NCBI GenBank assembly: GCA_963783105.1
Contig: CAWAMI010000003.1
Coordinates: forward strand, 1-64,000
Reading direction: 5' to 3'
DNA: 64,000 nt
DNA from: JAVEDQ01 sp963783105
GTDB lineage: Bacteria > Actinomycetota > Actinomycetes > Frankiales > Frankiaceae
This document shows positions 17,900 to 25,629 of the stretch, piece after piece. The notes beneath the pieces were generated by a model that saw nothing but the letters and a program-made list of their open reading frames with translations, searched no databases and was not told the origin of the DNA. A program made the translations under genes and the position numbers. Position 1 is the first letter of the stretch, and every line of letters begins with the position of its first letter.

Positions 17900-18631
17900 G
17901 TGCAGGGCGACATCTTCGGCAACCCGGAGGTCCCGGGGGACCGCCCCTTCGTCAACCAGAACTCGAAGATGCTGAAGGCGACCGTCGGTCCCTACGCCGA
18001 GGTGCTGGCCAAGTCGGGCGCGATGGTGGCCTACCAGGGGCAGATCGACTTCGACTACGAGCTGCAGTCGCTGGGGCAGGCGCAGCGGCTGATCCTGACC
18101 GGCGAGCGGTTGTCGCTGATGCGCTGCTCCGGACAGGGCGAGCTGTTCCTCGCCGACATGGCGCGCGACATCCACATCCTCGAACTCGAGGGCGACGGCA
18201 TCGCCGTCGACGGCAACAACCTGCTGGCCATGGACTCCGGCCTGGCCTGGGACGTCGTGCGGGTGCAGAGCGCGGTCGGGGCGCCGGGAGTGGGCAAGGC
18301 CCAGATCAACATCAACGGGCGCGGCCCGGTCGCGATCCTCACCTCCGGACATCCGCTGGTCCTGCGGGTCACGCCGAGCAGTTACACCTTCTGCGACGCC
18401 GATGCCGTCATCGCCTGGAGCACGGCGCTGCGGGTGAGTTCGCAGGCCGCCGTCACCACCTCGAGCGCCATGAGCCTGCGGGCGGACTCCGGCGAGGGCT
18501 GGCAGATGCAGTTCCAGGGCGACGGATGGGTCGTCGTCCAGCCGGCGGAGCTCGCGCCCCCGACGCAGCAGGTCGGCGGCGGCTGGCAGAGCCAGGACCC
18601 GCGCAACTTCCGGGGCGGAGGCTTCCGCTAG
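17900..18631 (+). CDS. AIM24 family protein, third in tandem
   Basis: A 243-residue AIM24 family member. It carries NSKMLKATVGPYAEVLAKSG, AMVAYQGQIDFDYE, LMRCSGQGELFLADMA and WVVVQPAELAPP, matching the AIM24 part of the fusion gene more closely than the middle paralogue does (NQNSKM against NQNSKL-type start and FDYE). A Gly/Arg/Phe-rich tail (GGGWQ, RGGGFR) ends the protein. Short spacing to the gene before (25 nt) keeps it in the operon. Function not established; with TerD, a surface or stress role is inference. Confidence 0.85.
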   Translation: MQGDIFGNPEVPGDRPFVNQNSKMLKATVGPYAEVLAKSGAMVAYQGQIDFDYELQSLGQAQRLILTGERLSLMRCSGQGELFLADMARDIHILELEGDGIAVDGNNLLAMDSGLAWDVVRVQSAVGAPGVGKAQININGRGPVAILTSGHPLVLRVTPSSYTFCDADAVIAWSTALRVSSQAAVTTSSAMSLRADSGEGWQMQFQGDGWVVVQPAELAPPTQQVGGGWQSQDPRNFRGGGFR

Positions 18632-18650
18632 GTCGCCGGTGGTTGAGGAA

Positions 18651-18734
18651 CTGAACACAACCCCGCCGGCCGCCACCCCAGGGATGCGGACAAACCGGAC
18701 ACCTGATCAAGGCGCGGCCAGGGGTTGTGTTCAG
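18651..18734. repeat. 84-nt element with perfect 14-bp inverted ends
   Basis: CTGAACACAACCCC at 18651-18664 is the exact reverse complement of GGGGTTGTGTTCAG at 18721-18734, with a 56-nt interior. It fills the convergent gap between the third AIM24 gene and the metallo-hydrolase. Size and structure match the element at 14127-14215, though the end sequences differ. May serve as a bidirectional terminator or be a small repeat element. Confidence 0.65.
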
Positions 18735-18738
18735 CTCG

Positions 18739-19362
18739 TCAGCTGCCTCGCGCGCGCCAGGCGCCCAGCTGCGGAGATTCCGCGCCGATCGTCGTGTCCT
18801 CGCCGTGTCCGGTGTGCACCACGGTCTCCGGCGGCAACGTGAACAGGCGTTGCTCGATCGAGCTGAGGATCGTCGGGAAGTCGCTGTAGCTGCGGCCGGT
18901 CGCGCCCGGGCCGCCGGAGAACAGGGTGTCGCCGGAGAACACGACGCCGAGCTCCGGGGCCGAGAAGCAGACCGCGCCCGGCGCGTGGCCGGGAGTGGCC
19001 AGCACCTCGAGAACGATTCCGCCGACCTCGATCCGCTGCCCGTCGGCGAGCTCCCCGTCGGGCCGGGCGTCGGGGTGCGCCATCCGCCAGAGCACGTCGT
19101 CGGCGGGGTTCAGCAGCACCGGCGCGCCGAGGCGGCGGGCGAGTTCGGGGGCGACGTCGACGTGGTCGTCGTGGGCGTGGGTGCAGGCGATCGCGACGAC
19201 CCGGCGACCCCCGACCGCGGCCTCGATCCCGTCGGCGTCGTGCGGGGCGTCGATCAGGACGACCTCGTCGGCGTCCCCGACGATCCAGACGTTGTTGTCG
19301 ACGTCCCACGTTCCGCCGTCGAGGTGGAACTGACCGGAGGTCACCAGCTGTTCGATGCGCAC
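18739..19362 (-). CDS. Metallo-beta-lactamase-fold hydrolase (glyoxalase II-like)
   Basis: A 207-residue metal-dependent hydrolase. The zinc motif CTHAHDDHVD gives HxHxDH, and later residues (GHAPGAVCF, GDTLFSGGPG, HTGHGEDT) supply the remaining ligands. The closing part GHGEDTTIG resembles hydroxyacylglutathione/mycothiol-thioester hydrolases. The likely role is cleavage of a thioester or similar small substrate in the cytoplasm. Monocistronic; converges on the AIM24 operon across the inverted-repeat element. Confidence 0.88.
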   Translation of the reverse strand: MRIEQLVTSGQFHLDGGTWDVDNNVWIVGDADEVVLIDAPHDADGIEAAVGGRRVVAIACTHAHDDHVDVAPELARRLGAPVLLNPADDVLWRMAHPDARPDGELADGQRIEVGGIVLEVLATPGHAPGAVCFSAPELGVVFSGDTLFSGGPGATGRSYSDFPTILSSIEQRLFTLPPETVVHTGHGEDTTIGAESPQLGAWRARGS

Positions 19363-19493
19363 CCGTTCAGCACATCACGATCACGTCCGGGAGCGCTGTC
19401 CGGGACGGTGCGAGCGGTACCAATGGAGCATGCACGTCCGCGACGACGAGGTCGCTCCACCCTTCCGTCCGCCGTTGTCCGCGATGCGCTGAC

Positions 19494-20324
19494 ATGGCCG
19501 TTCTCCTCGGCCTGCTCGCGGCACTGAGCTACGGCGCGTCGGACTTCTCCGCCGGCCTGGGCAGCCGTCGCCTCGCCGCCGGGCCGGTGACGCTCATGGT
19601 CCAGGCGTTCGCCCTGCTCACCGCGCTCGTGGGCATCGTGCTGCTGCCGGGCGACGGGCCGGACGGGGCCGCGCTCGCCTGGGGTGCGCTGGCCGGAGTC
19701 GGGTCGGCGCTGGGGACGCTCGCGCTCTACCGCGGCCTGGCCGTCGGCGCGATGAGTCCGGTCGCCACGTGTTCGGCCGTCCTCGCGGCTGTGCTGCCGG
19801 CCATCGTCGGGCTCGCGAGCGGCGACCGGCTGTCCTTGCCGGCCGCGGTCGGCATCACGATCGCGCTGCCCGCGATCGCGCTCGTCTCCTGGTCGGGCGA
19901 CTCGGGCGGGGGTGCGGCGATCGGTGCCGCCTACGGAGCCGCGGCGGGAGTCGGCTTCGGTCTGCTGTTCATCGCCCTGGACCAGGCGGGCACCGCGGCC
20001 GGTGCCTGGCCGCTCGTCCCCAACGGGGCAGTGGCGCTGCTGCTCGTCGCGCCGTTCGCGGTCGGCGCCGGCCGTCCGGGTCGCGGGTGGAGGCCGGGCT
20101 TCCCGTTCGCCGCCACGGCGGGGGTGCTCGGTGGGCTGTCGAACCTGCTGTTCCTCCGGGCGACCGGCGAGGGGGAGTTGACCATCGTCGCGGTGCTGAC
20201 CTCGCTCTACCCGGCCGCGACGGTGCTGCTCGCGCGGGTGCTGCTCGCCGAGCGGTGGACGAAGGTCCAGGCGACCGGCCTCGTGATCTCGGCAGGCGCC
20301 GTGGTTCTCGTCAGCCTCGGCTGA
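19494..20324 (+). CDS. EamA/DMT-family membrane transporter
   Basis: A 276-residue permease with about ten hydrophobic helices. Two halves are alike, each beginning with a small-residue helix (LLGLLAALSYGASDFSAGLG and AAYGAAAGVGFGLLFIALD), the two-EamA layout. Such proteins move metabolites, often amino acids or their relatives, by secondary transport. No ligand can be named. Ends 11 nt before the opposing tetratricopeptide-like gene. Confidence 0.85.
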   Translation: MAVLLGLLAALSYGASDFSAGLGSRRLAAGPVTLMVQAFALLTALVGIVLLPGDGPDGAALAWGALAGVGSALGTLALYRGLAVGAMSPVATCSAVLAAVLPAIVGLASGDRLSLPAAVGITIALPAIALVSWSGDSGGGAAIGAAYGAAAGVGFGLLFIALDQAGTAAGAWPLVPNGAVALLLVAPFAVGAGRPGRGWRPGFPFAATAGVLGGLSNLLFLRATGEGELTIVAVLTSLYPAATVLLARVLLAERWTKVQATGLVISAGAVVLVSLG

Positions 20325-20335
20325 GTGCCCCGGCG

Positions 20336-20794
20336 CTAGCCCGCGCCCAGCCGTTCCTGCAGGCCGTTCAGGCCCCGCCGGATCATGTCCCCGTAACCCC
20401 CGTCGGGGAGGGCGTCAGCGGCCTGCTGCCCCTCTGACAGGTGCTGCACCGCGAGTTCGTGCTCGCCCAGCCGCCGGTACACCTCACCGAGGTTGAGGTG
20501 CAACGACGGGCACATCGCGGCGACCGGGCCGGCGAGCCCGCCCTCTGCGGCCCGCTCCTCCGTGATCAGCTGCGCCGCCTCGAGAGCACGGAGGTCCCAC
20601 AGCAACTCGTCCTGGAGGTTGTCCTGCACGTCCGCCATCCAATGGCTGACGGCACAGCGGTGGAACGGGTCGCCGTCCGGGCCGACCTCTTCCCAGAGGG
20701 CGGCGAACAGAGCAGCTGCCCCCGCTCGATCGCCCTGCTGGGCGAGCTGCATCCCGACGCCCAGCCTCTGCATGAACGGGTCGACGCCAGTCAT
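20336..20794 (-). CDS. TPR-like hypothetical protein
   Basis: A 152-residue helical protein. Regular Ala/Leu/Gly positions (AQQGDRAGAAALFAALWEEVG, LHLNLGEVYRRLGEHELAVQHL) fit tetratricopeptide repeats used for protein contacts. It begins 2 nt after the stop of the methyltransferase upstream on the same strand, so the two are co-transcribed and probably translationally coupled. Function unknown. Confidence 0.7.
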   Translation of the reverse strand: MTGVDPFMQRLGVGMQLAQQGDRAGAAALFAALWEEVGPDGDPFHRCAVSHWMADVQDNLQDELLWDLRALEAAQLITEERAAEGGLAGPVAAMCPSLHLNLGEVYRRLGEHELAVQHLSEGQQAADALPDGGYGDMIRRGLNGLQERLGAG

Positions 20795-20796
20795 GG

Positions 20797-21621
20797 TCAG
20801 GGCTTGCGGGCGACGACCACGTTGTAGGTGATGGTCTCGCCGGACATGCGGCGCCGGTGCGGAAAGGTCTCCTTCCGGACCACCTGCGTCGTCGGGTCGG
20901 ACGCCGTGAGGGCTCCGAGCAGGTCCTCCCCGGCCGGGTCGGCGACCTCGAGCGGGACGGTGGCGGCGAACCAGGAGCCGGGCGGGAAGCCGGCCCACCA
21001 CCGCGCCACGTCGGACACCTCGACGTGCCCGAGGCCGAGCGCCCCCGCGCTGGTCAGGGCGTTCAGGCCGTGGTCGGCCACCAGCTGCTCCACGCCGAAG
21101 TCGTCGACCCCGGCGATCGCGTATGCCTCGTAGAGCTCGGGACGGTCGCGGCGGGCGGCGTCCCGGGCGGCCTCGACGCCGTCGGTGCCGGCGACCACCT
21201 GCGCGCCGCGGGCGTGCAACTCCTCGCCGACGACGCCGTTCCCGGCCCCGATGTCGAGCACGCGCAGCCCGGACATCGACGCCCCCGCCTCGGCGACGGA
21301 GTCGGCGAGCGACTGGGCCAAGACTTGCGGCGAGGCGCACTCGAGCCGGTTCTGCACCACCTCTTCGTAGAGACCCGGGACGGCGTAGACGCGCGCATAG
21401 TCGTGCAGCACGATCCGCTCGGACGTGCCGTCGTCGTGGGTGAGGACGAAGCTCTCCTCGCCCTGGCTCCGCCCCGGCGACTCGTCGAGCTCAACCCGAA
21501 GACCCGTGCTGTCCAACGCCGCTCCCCGTCCCGTGCCGCCACCCCCGATGGGTCGCCCTGGTGGGCAGTCTTGCAGCCACGCCCGCTGAGGCGACGCGGC
21601 GGGCGACGTCGGGGCGGTCAT
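20797..21621 (-). CDS. SAM-dependent methyltransferase
   Basis: A class I methyltransferase of up to 274 residues. The SAM motif is VLDIGAGNGVVGEEL, followed by AGTDGVEAARD as the acidic second strand. The frame runs further upstream, but a strong terminator at 21660-21695 lies inside that extension, so the ATG at 21621 is the furthest plausible start; a TTG giving MDSTGLRVEL is an alternative. Substrate unknown. It lies upstream of the TPR gene. Confidence 0.75.
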   Translation of the reverse strand: MTAPTSPAASPQRAWLQDCPPGRPIGGGGTGRGAALDSTGLRVELDESPGRSQGEESFVLTHDDGTSERIVLHDYARVYAVPGLYEEVVQNRLECASPQVLAQSLADSVAEAGASMSGLRVLDIGAGNGVVGEELHARGAQVVAGTDGVEAARDAARRDRPELYEAYAIAGVDDFGVEQLVADHGLNALTSAGALGLGHVEVSDVARWWAGFPPGSWFAATVPLEVADPAGEDLLGALTASDPTTQVVRKETFPHRRRMSGETITYNVVVARKP

Positions 21622-21659
21622 CGCCACCGTGTCGTGGTCGTTCGCCGCGGCGGGAAAAC

Positions 21660-21695
21660 GGAAGGGCCCGGGTGCACCTGCACCCGGGCCCTTCC
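21660..21695 (-). terminator. Strong intrinsic terminator of the Ser-rich membrane-protein gene
   Basis: GGAAGGGCCCGGGTGCA (21660-21676) pairs with TGCACCCGGGCCCTTCC (21679-21695), a 17-bp perfect stem at the DNA level. Read on the minus strand the stem is followed by CGTTTTCCC, a short T-run. It ends transcription from the gene at 21727-22614 before the methyltransferase starts. Confidence 0.85.
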
Positions 21696-21726
21696 CCATG
21701 ACGTCTCGGAGACGTCGGCAACGTCG

Positions 21727-22614
21727 TCAGGGCACCTGCACGATTCCGCCGGAGTCACTGCCGCTGCCGCTGCTGGAACCGGTACCGCTGGAGCCGCCGC
21801 TGGTCCCCGAGTCCTGCGGAGCCTGGCTCGGCGCCACCGACGCGGACGGCTTCGGGCTCGGCTTCGAGGGCGCGGGCGACTGATCGCCCTGCGATCCACC
21901 CGAATTGCCCGGCACCGCGCTGGGCGTCGCCTTCCCGGCGTCGGACCCGCTGCCGGACTCGGTCGGCGCGGGGGTCGGGGTCGCGTCACCGCCCCCACCG
22001 CTCAGCGAGCCGATCGTCGTCGTGGCCGACGACGTGTGGCCGGTGAGCGCCGAGATGGGCTTCTGGGTGATCGCCTCGAACGCCGTGATGGCGCCGATCG
22101 CGAGAACGAACACCAGCGCGGCAGCGCCGGCGAGCGCCGGCCACTTGATGCCGCGGCGTGAGCCGATGGTCACCAGACCGCGGCGCCACCAGCTCTTCTG
22201 CTGTTCGTCGTCCTCGGCCTCCTGGGCCTCGCGGGCCTGCCGCCCGGTATCGGCGCCGTCGGTGAGGTCGATGGTGCGGCTGCGACCCCGGCCGCCGCTC
22301 CGCGTCTGCTCGAGCACGGCGGTGCTGCCGGTGCGCGAGCCCGAGCGAGCGGTGAGCATCTGCTCCCGTGCGCGGCGGAGTTGGCTCGAGGTGCGCCGCA
22401 TCGAGGCGCTGTAGACAGCGCTGCCGGTGGTGGACACCACCGCGATGACACCGGCACCGATCACGGTGCCGGCCACGCCGAACAGGGATGCGATCACGGC
22501 AGCGGAGACCGACGCGAGGGCACTCGCGGCCACCTGGACGGCGCTGAGCTGTATCCGAGCGGGCGGGTCGGGACGCTGTTCCGTCGTTCTGAGTTCGGAG
22601 GTATCGGAAGTCAT
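21727..22614 (-). CDS. Hypothetical membrane protein with Ser/Pro-rich tail
   Basis: A 295-residue protein. It has a long Ala/Val/Gly-rich hydrophobic region (about 26-72) that can make two helices, a basic cytosolic-looking middle (RRTSSQLRRAREQ, acidic EAQEAEDDEQQ), a single clear transmembrane helix (about 158-182, ALAGAAALVFVLAIGAITAF) and a 110-residue extracytoplasmic Ser/Gly/Pro tail. No enzyme motif. The layout suggests an envelope protein whose flexible tail spans the wall. The 5' region carries two hairpins (22641-22665 and 22705-22726). Confidence 0.65.
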   Translation of the reverse strand: MTSDTSELRTTEQRPDPPARIQLSAVQVAASALASVSAAVIASLFGVAGTVIGAGVIAVVSTTGSAVYSASMRRTSSQLRRAREQMLTARSGSRTGSTAVLEQTRSGGRGRSRTIDLTDGADTGRQAREAQEAEDDEQQKSWWRRGLVTIGSRRGIKWPALAGAAALVFVLAIGAITAFEAITQKPISALTGHTSSATTTIGSLSGGGGDATPTPAPTESGSGSDAGKATPSAVPGNSGGSQGDQSPAPSKPSPKPSASVAPSQAPQDSGTSGGSSGTGSSSGSGSDSGGIVQVP

Positions 22615-22919
22615 GAGCTCCGGATTTGCTCGAGAGGGGGGAAACCGCCAATAAGCTGCGGTTTCTATGCTTGCTGAGTGCTAGCTACATGCTAACGGCG
22701 GGTTGTCGACGAGTTCAATCGTCGACACGGACCTCACAGGCGGGTCAGGCGTGAGCCTCCGCACGATGGGCGTTCCCGAGCCCGTGATCGGTACACCGTC
22801 GCGCCCGTCACGGCGAGGGTCCGGGCGGGGGTCTGGCGGGCGTCCGCCGACCGGCGTGAGCGAGGGCCCGGCACCGGGTTCCGGGTGTGATCCGGAGCGG
22901 CTCGGGGAGGGACCCCGAC
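22615..22919. promoter_or_regulatory. Divergent intergenic region with two small hairpins
   Basis: 305 nt between the membrane-protein gene and the small winged-helix gene. Near the first start lies GAAACCGC/GCGGTTTC (22641-22648 and 22658-22665, 9-nt loop). A second palindrome, GTCGACGA/TCGTCGAC, spans 22705-22726 with a 6-nt loop. Between them is the most AT-rich stretch of the region (TGCTAGCTACATGCTAAC, 22677-22695), the best place for a promoter. The rest is GC-rich with nothing recognised. Confidence 0.45.
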
Positions 22920-23129
22920 GTGGATCAGCAAACTCTTGATCAGGTGTTCGCCGCGGTGTCCGCCGTGGAGGCACGGGGCGCCGACGTCCGGCTCGAGCAG
23001 GTCGCCGCCGAGTCCGGCCTCTCCGTCGACGAGACGCGCAGCGCGCTGTCCGAACTCTCGCACGCGAACCTTCTCGCCGAGTTCACCGACGACGCCGGCT
23101 CGCGCTGGACGGTCAAGGACCGGGGCTGA
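22920..23129 (+). CDS. Small winged-helix-like protein
   Basis: A 69-residue protein starting at a GTG (MDQQTLDQVF). Its helix pattern VRLEQVAAESGLSVDETRSAL followed by SELSHANLLAEF and a basic strand RWTVKDRG resembles a minimal helix-turn-helix with wing. GGGGAGGGA lies upstream. Probably a small DNA-binding regulator; partner genes are unclear, although it precedes an SDR gene by 11 nt and could be co-transcribed with it. Confidence 0.65.
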   Translation: MDQQTLDQVFAAVSAVEARGADVRLEQVAAESGLSVDETRSALSELSHANLLAEFTDDAGSRWTVKDRG

Positions 23130-23140
23130 GGGTCGAGCGG

Positions 23141-23935
23141 ATGCGGATCGATCTGACCGGGCGCCGCGCGCTGGTCACCGGGTCGACCGCCGGCATCGGC
23201 TACGCCATCGCCGCCGATCTCGCCGCGGCCGGCGCCGAGGTCGTCGTGAACGGGCGGACGAAGCAGCGGGTCGATGACGCAGTAGCGCGCCTCGGCTCCG
23301 ACGTCCCGTCGGGGGAGTTCAACGGCGTCGCGGCCGACGTGGGCAGCGCCGACGGCGTCGCCACGCTGATCGAGCAGGTGCCGGGCGTCGACATCCTCGT
23401 GGTCAACGCGGGCATCTTCGAGCCGAAGCCGTTCGTCGAGATCCCGGACGAGGACTGGCAGAACGTCTTCGACGTCAACGTGATGAGCGGCGTCCGGCTC
23501 GCCCGGCACTACGTGCCGCGGATGGTGGACGCCGGCTGGGGCCGCACCGTGTTCATCAGCAGTGAGTCGGCGCTGCACATCCCCGCAGAGATGATCCATT
23601 ACGGCATGACGAAGACGGCGATGCTCGCGATCGCCCGCGGCCTGGCCGAGACCTATCCCGGCTCGGGCGTGACGATCAACTCCGTGCTGCCCGGTCCCAC
23701 CCGGTCCGAGGGGGTCGGGTCGATGCTGGCGTCCTTGGCGGAGCAGAAGGGCGTCCCGGTCGAGGACGTCGAGCGCGACTTCATCGCCTCCGAGCGGCCG
23801 ACGTCGCTGATCCAGCGGCTCGCGACGCCGGAGGAGGTGGCGAGCATGGTCACGTACGTCTGCTCGCCGCAGGCGTCGGCGACGACGGGCGCCGCGCTGC
23901 GGGTCGACGGGGGAGTCGTCCGCGCGATCCCCTGA
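23141..23935 (+). CDS. Short-chain dehydrogenase/reductase
   Basis: A 264-residue NAD(P)-dependent oxidoreductase. The cofactor loop VTGSTAGIGYAIA, VVNAGIF, catalytic Ser in FISSESALH and YGMTK with Tyr and Lys are all present; the end GGVVRAIP is typical of classical SDRs. No substrate is indicated. Its start is 11 nt after the winged-helix gene. Confidence 0.88.
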   Translation: MRIDLTGRRALVTGSTAGIGYAIAADLAAAGAEVVVNGRTKQRVDDAVARLGSDVPSGEFNGVAADVGSADGVATLIEQVPGVDILVVNAGIFEPKPFVEIPDEDWQNVFDVNVMSGVRLARHYVPRMVDAGWGRTVFISSESALHIPAEMIHYGMTKTAMLAIARGLAETYPGSGVTINSVLPGPTRSEGVGSMLASLAEQKGVPVEDVERDFIASERPTSLIQRLATPEEVASMVTYVCSPQASATTGAALRVDGGVVRAIP

Positions 23936-23973
23936 CGCGGTCGGCCCCGGCCGCCCGGGCGGTACATCGGAAC

Positions 23974-24120
23974 GAGTGTGGGGACGGGGTGCGCTCTGGT
24001 CCCCGACGTCACGCCGGATCGAGTGTGGGGACGCGGTGGGCTCTGGTCCCCGACGTCACGCCGGATCGAGTGTGGGGACGCGGAGGGCTCTGGTCCTCGA
24101 CCTCACGCCGGATCGAGCGT
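23974..24120. repeat. 47-nt tandem repeat array A
   Basis: The sequence GAGTGTGGGGACG recurs with exact 47-nt period at 23974, 24021 and 24068, with a shorter fourth start at 24115. Units differ by a few bases (GGGGTG, GCGGTG, GCGGAG). It fills the convergent gap between the SDR and the MFS remnant. Not coding. It is distantly alike the array at 61031-61245. Confidence 0.85.
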
Positions 24121-24168
24121 GAGCCTCCCGAGGAACTTTCGACCCTGAGCACACCTGGGACGGTGTCG

Positions 24169-24821
24169 TCAGTCCGTGGCCCGGTAGCGCAGGAACGCCG
24201 GGAAGACCGCGGCGGCCGCCACGCCCTGCATCCGCCCGCGCATCTCATCCGTCGCCGCTGCCTGCAGGATCGAACTCCGGAACACCATGCTGATGAGGTC
24301 CGCGGCGCCGGCCAGGGCGAGGAACGCCGCGCCCACCCACAGGCTGCCCGACAACCCGAACGCCGCGATCGCCGCTCCCCGGGCAGGCCGCCGAGCAGCG
24401 AGCCGGCGGGGATGGCGGCGAACAGGATGCCGAGCGCCAGGCCCGAGCCGACCCCGTCGAACGTCCGGCTCGCCATCTCGGGGAACAGCGCCCGCGGCAT
24501 CCCGAAGACCATCGCGATGATGTCCGCGAGGAACGACACGAGCAGCACCGCGTGCATCGACAGATACCGGAAGCCGGCGGCGACCTCGCGGAGCCCGGCC
24601 CGGCGGCCCACCCCCTCCCGTGGCGGGATCGCGGGAAGGCCCAGCACCGCGGCGACGGCGGCCACCAGGACGGCGGTCAGCTGGCTGCCGACGGCGGTGA
24701 CGATCGTCGACGACCACAGCCGTCGGTACGGACGGATCGCGAGCGGCGTCGTGTCGAGGACGAACCGGCGAAGGCCGCGGGGCGCTGCACGGGCCGCCTC
24801 GAGCTGAACGTCCTCGGTCAT
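24169..24821 (-). pseudogene. Degraded MFS transporter (EntS-like)
   Basis: Remnant of an enterobactin-exporter-like major facilitator. The start (RRLWSSTIVTAVGSQLTAV) is typical, but the protein jumps directly to a segment normally 150 residues later (GFRYLSMHAVLLVSFLADIIA), so an internal deletion is present. A frame change near 24370 then separates GSLLGGLPG from SLWVGAAFLALAGAADL and the closing FLRYRATD in another frame. Total is about 650 nt against about 1,250 for the family. Not functional. It lies next to the 47-nt repeats. Confidence 0.75.
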
Positions 24822-24905
24822 CAGATCGAGAGAACCAGACAGTCCGTGCAGAAATGCCCGGTGTGCGGTGGTCGTGGAGGTGCGGGGATCGGGAAGGGAT
24901 CAGCC

Positions 24906-25595
24906 GTGATCGATGCGGTGGTGTTCGACATGGACGGCGTTCTCGTCGAGTCCGAGCAGGTGTGGGACGAAGTGCGGCAGGCCTACGTCGAGGACCGTGG
25001 CGGCAGCTGGAGCGAGACGGCCAGCACCGACCAGATGGGCATGAGCACCCCGGAGTGGTCGCGCTATCTCGTCGAGCAGCTGGGGGTGCCGGGTCCGCCC
25101 GAAAGGGTCGCCGACGAGGTGATCGACCGCGTCGCCGAGGCGCTGGGCGACTCCCCGCCGCTGATCGACGGAGCGGTGGACGTCGTGCGGGCCGTCTCGG
25201 GGCAGTGGCCGGTGGCGGTGGCGAGCAGCAGCCCGCCGCGACTCATCTCCGCGGTGCTGGAAGCGGCAGGCGTGCTGCCGCTGTTCGTCGCGACCGTGTC
25301 GAGCGAACAGGTCGAGCGCGGCAAGCCGGCGCCGGACGTCTACCTCGAGGCCTGCCGGCGGCTCGGCGTCGACCCGGCGCGCGCCGCGGCGGTCGAGGAC
25401 TCCTCCAACGGCATCCGCTCCGCCGCGGGGGCGGGGATGACGGTGCTCGCCGTCCCGAACCGTGCCTACCCGCCGGCGCAGGACGCCCTGGCCGCGGCGG
25501 CGGACGTCGCCGAGTCCATCGCCGACGTCCCCGGGCTGCTCGTCGGGCTGAGTCGCGCCGCCGTCGCCGCACCGACGTCGGGACGCGCGGGTTAG
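24906..25595 (+). CDS. HAD-superfamily hydrolase (phosphoglucomutase/phosphatase-like)
   Basis: A 229-residue HAD phosphatase. Motif I is VFDMDGVLVES with the nucleophilic Asp, motif II VASSSPP, motif III GKPAPDVYL and motif IV VEDSSNGIRSA, in the order of the CbbY/Gph-like subfamily with a helical cap between I and II. Predicted to remove phosphate from a small cytoplasmic metabolite. GTG at 24906 follows GGGAAGGGA. Confidence 0.88.
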   Translation: MIDAVVFDMDGVLVESEQVWDEVRQAYVEDRGGSWSETASTDQMGMSTPEWSRYLVEQLGVPGPPERVADEVIDRVAEALGDSPPLIDGAVDVVRAVSGQWPVAVASSSPPRLISAVLEAAGVLPLFVATVSSEQVERGKPAPDVYLEACRRLGVDPARAAAVEDSSNGIRSAAGAGMTVLAVPNRAYPPAQDALAAAADVAESIADVPGLLVGLSRAAVAAPTSGRAG

Positions 25596-25629
25596 GCGAT
25601 GCCGAGCGATTCCGGCGACGCCGAGCGAT

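Noticed and set aside
24848..24905. CPVCGG-like frame before the HAD hydrolase
   Set aside because: Too short, no start with a ribosome site, and the HAD start at 24906 has its own AGGGA.
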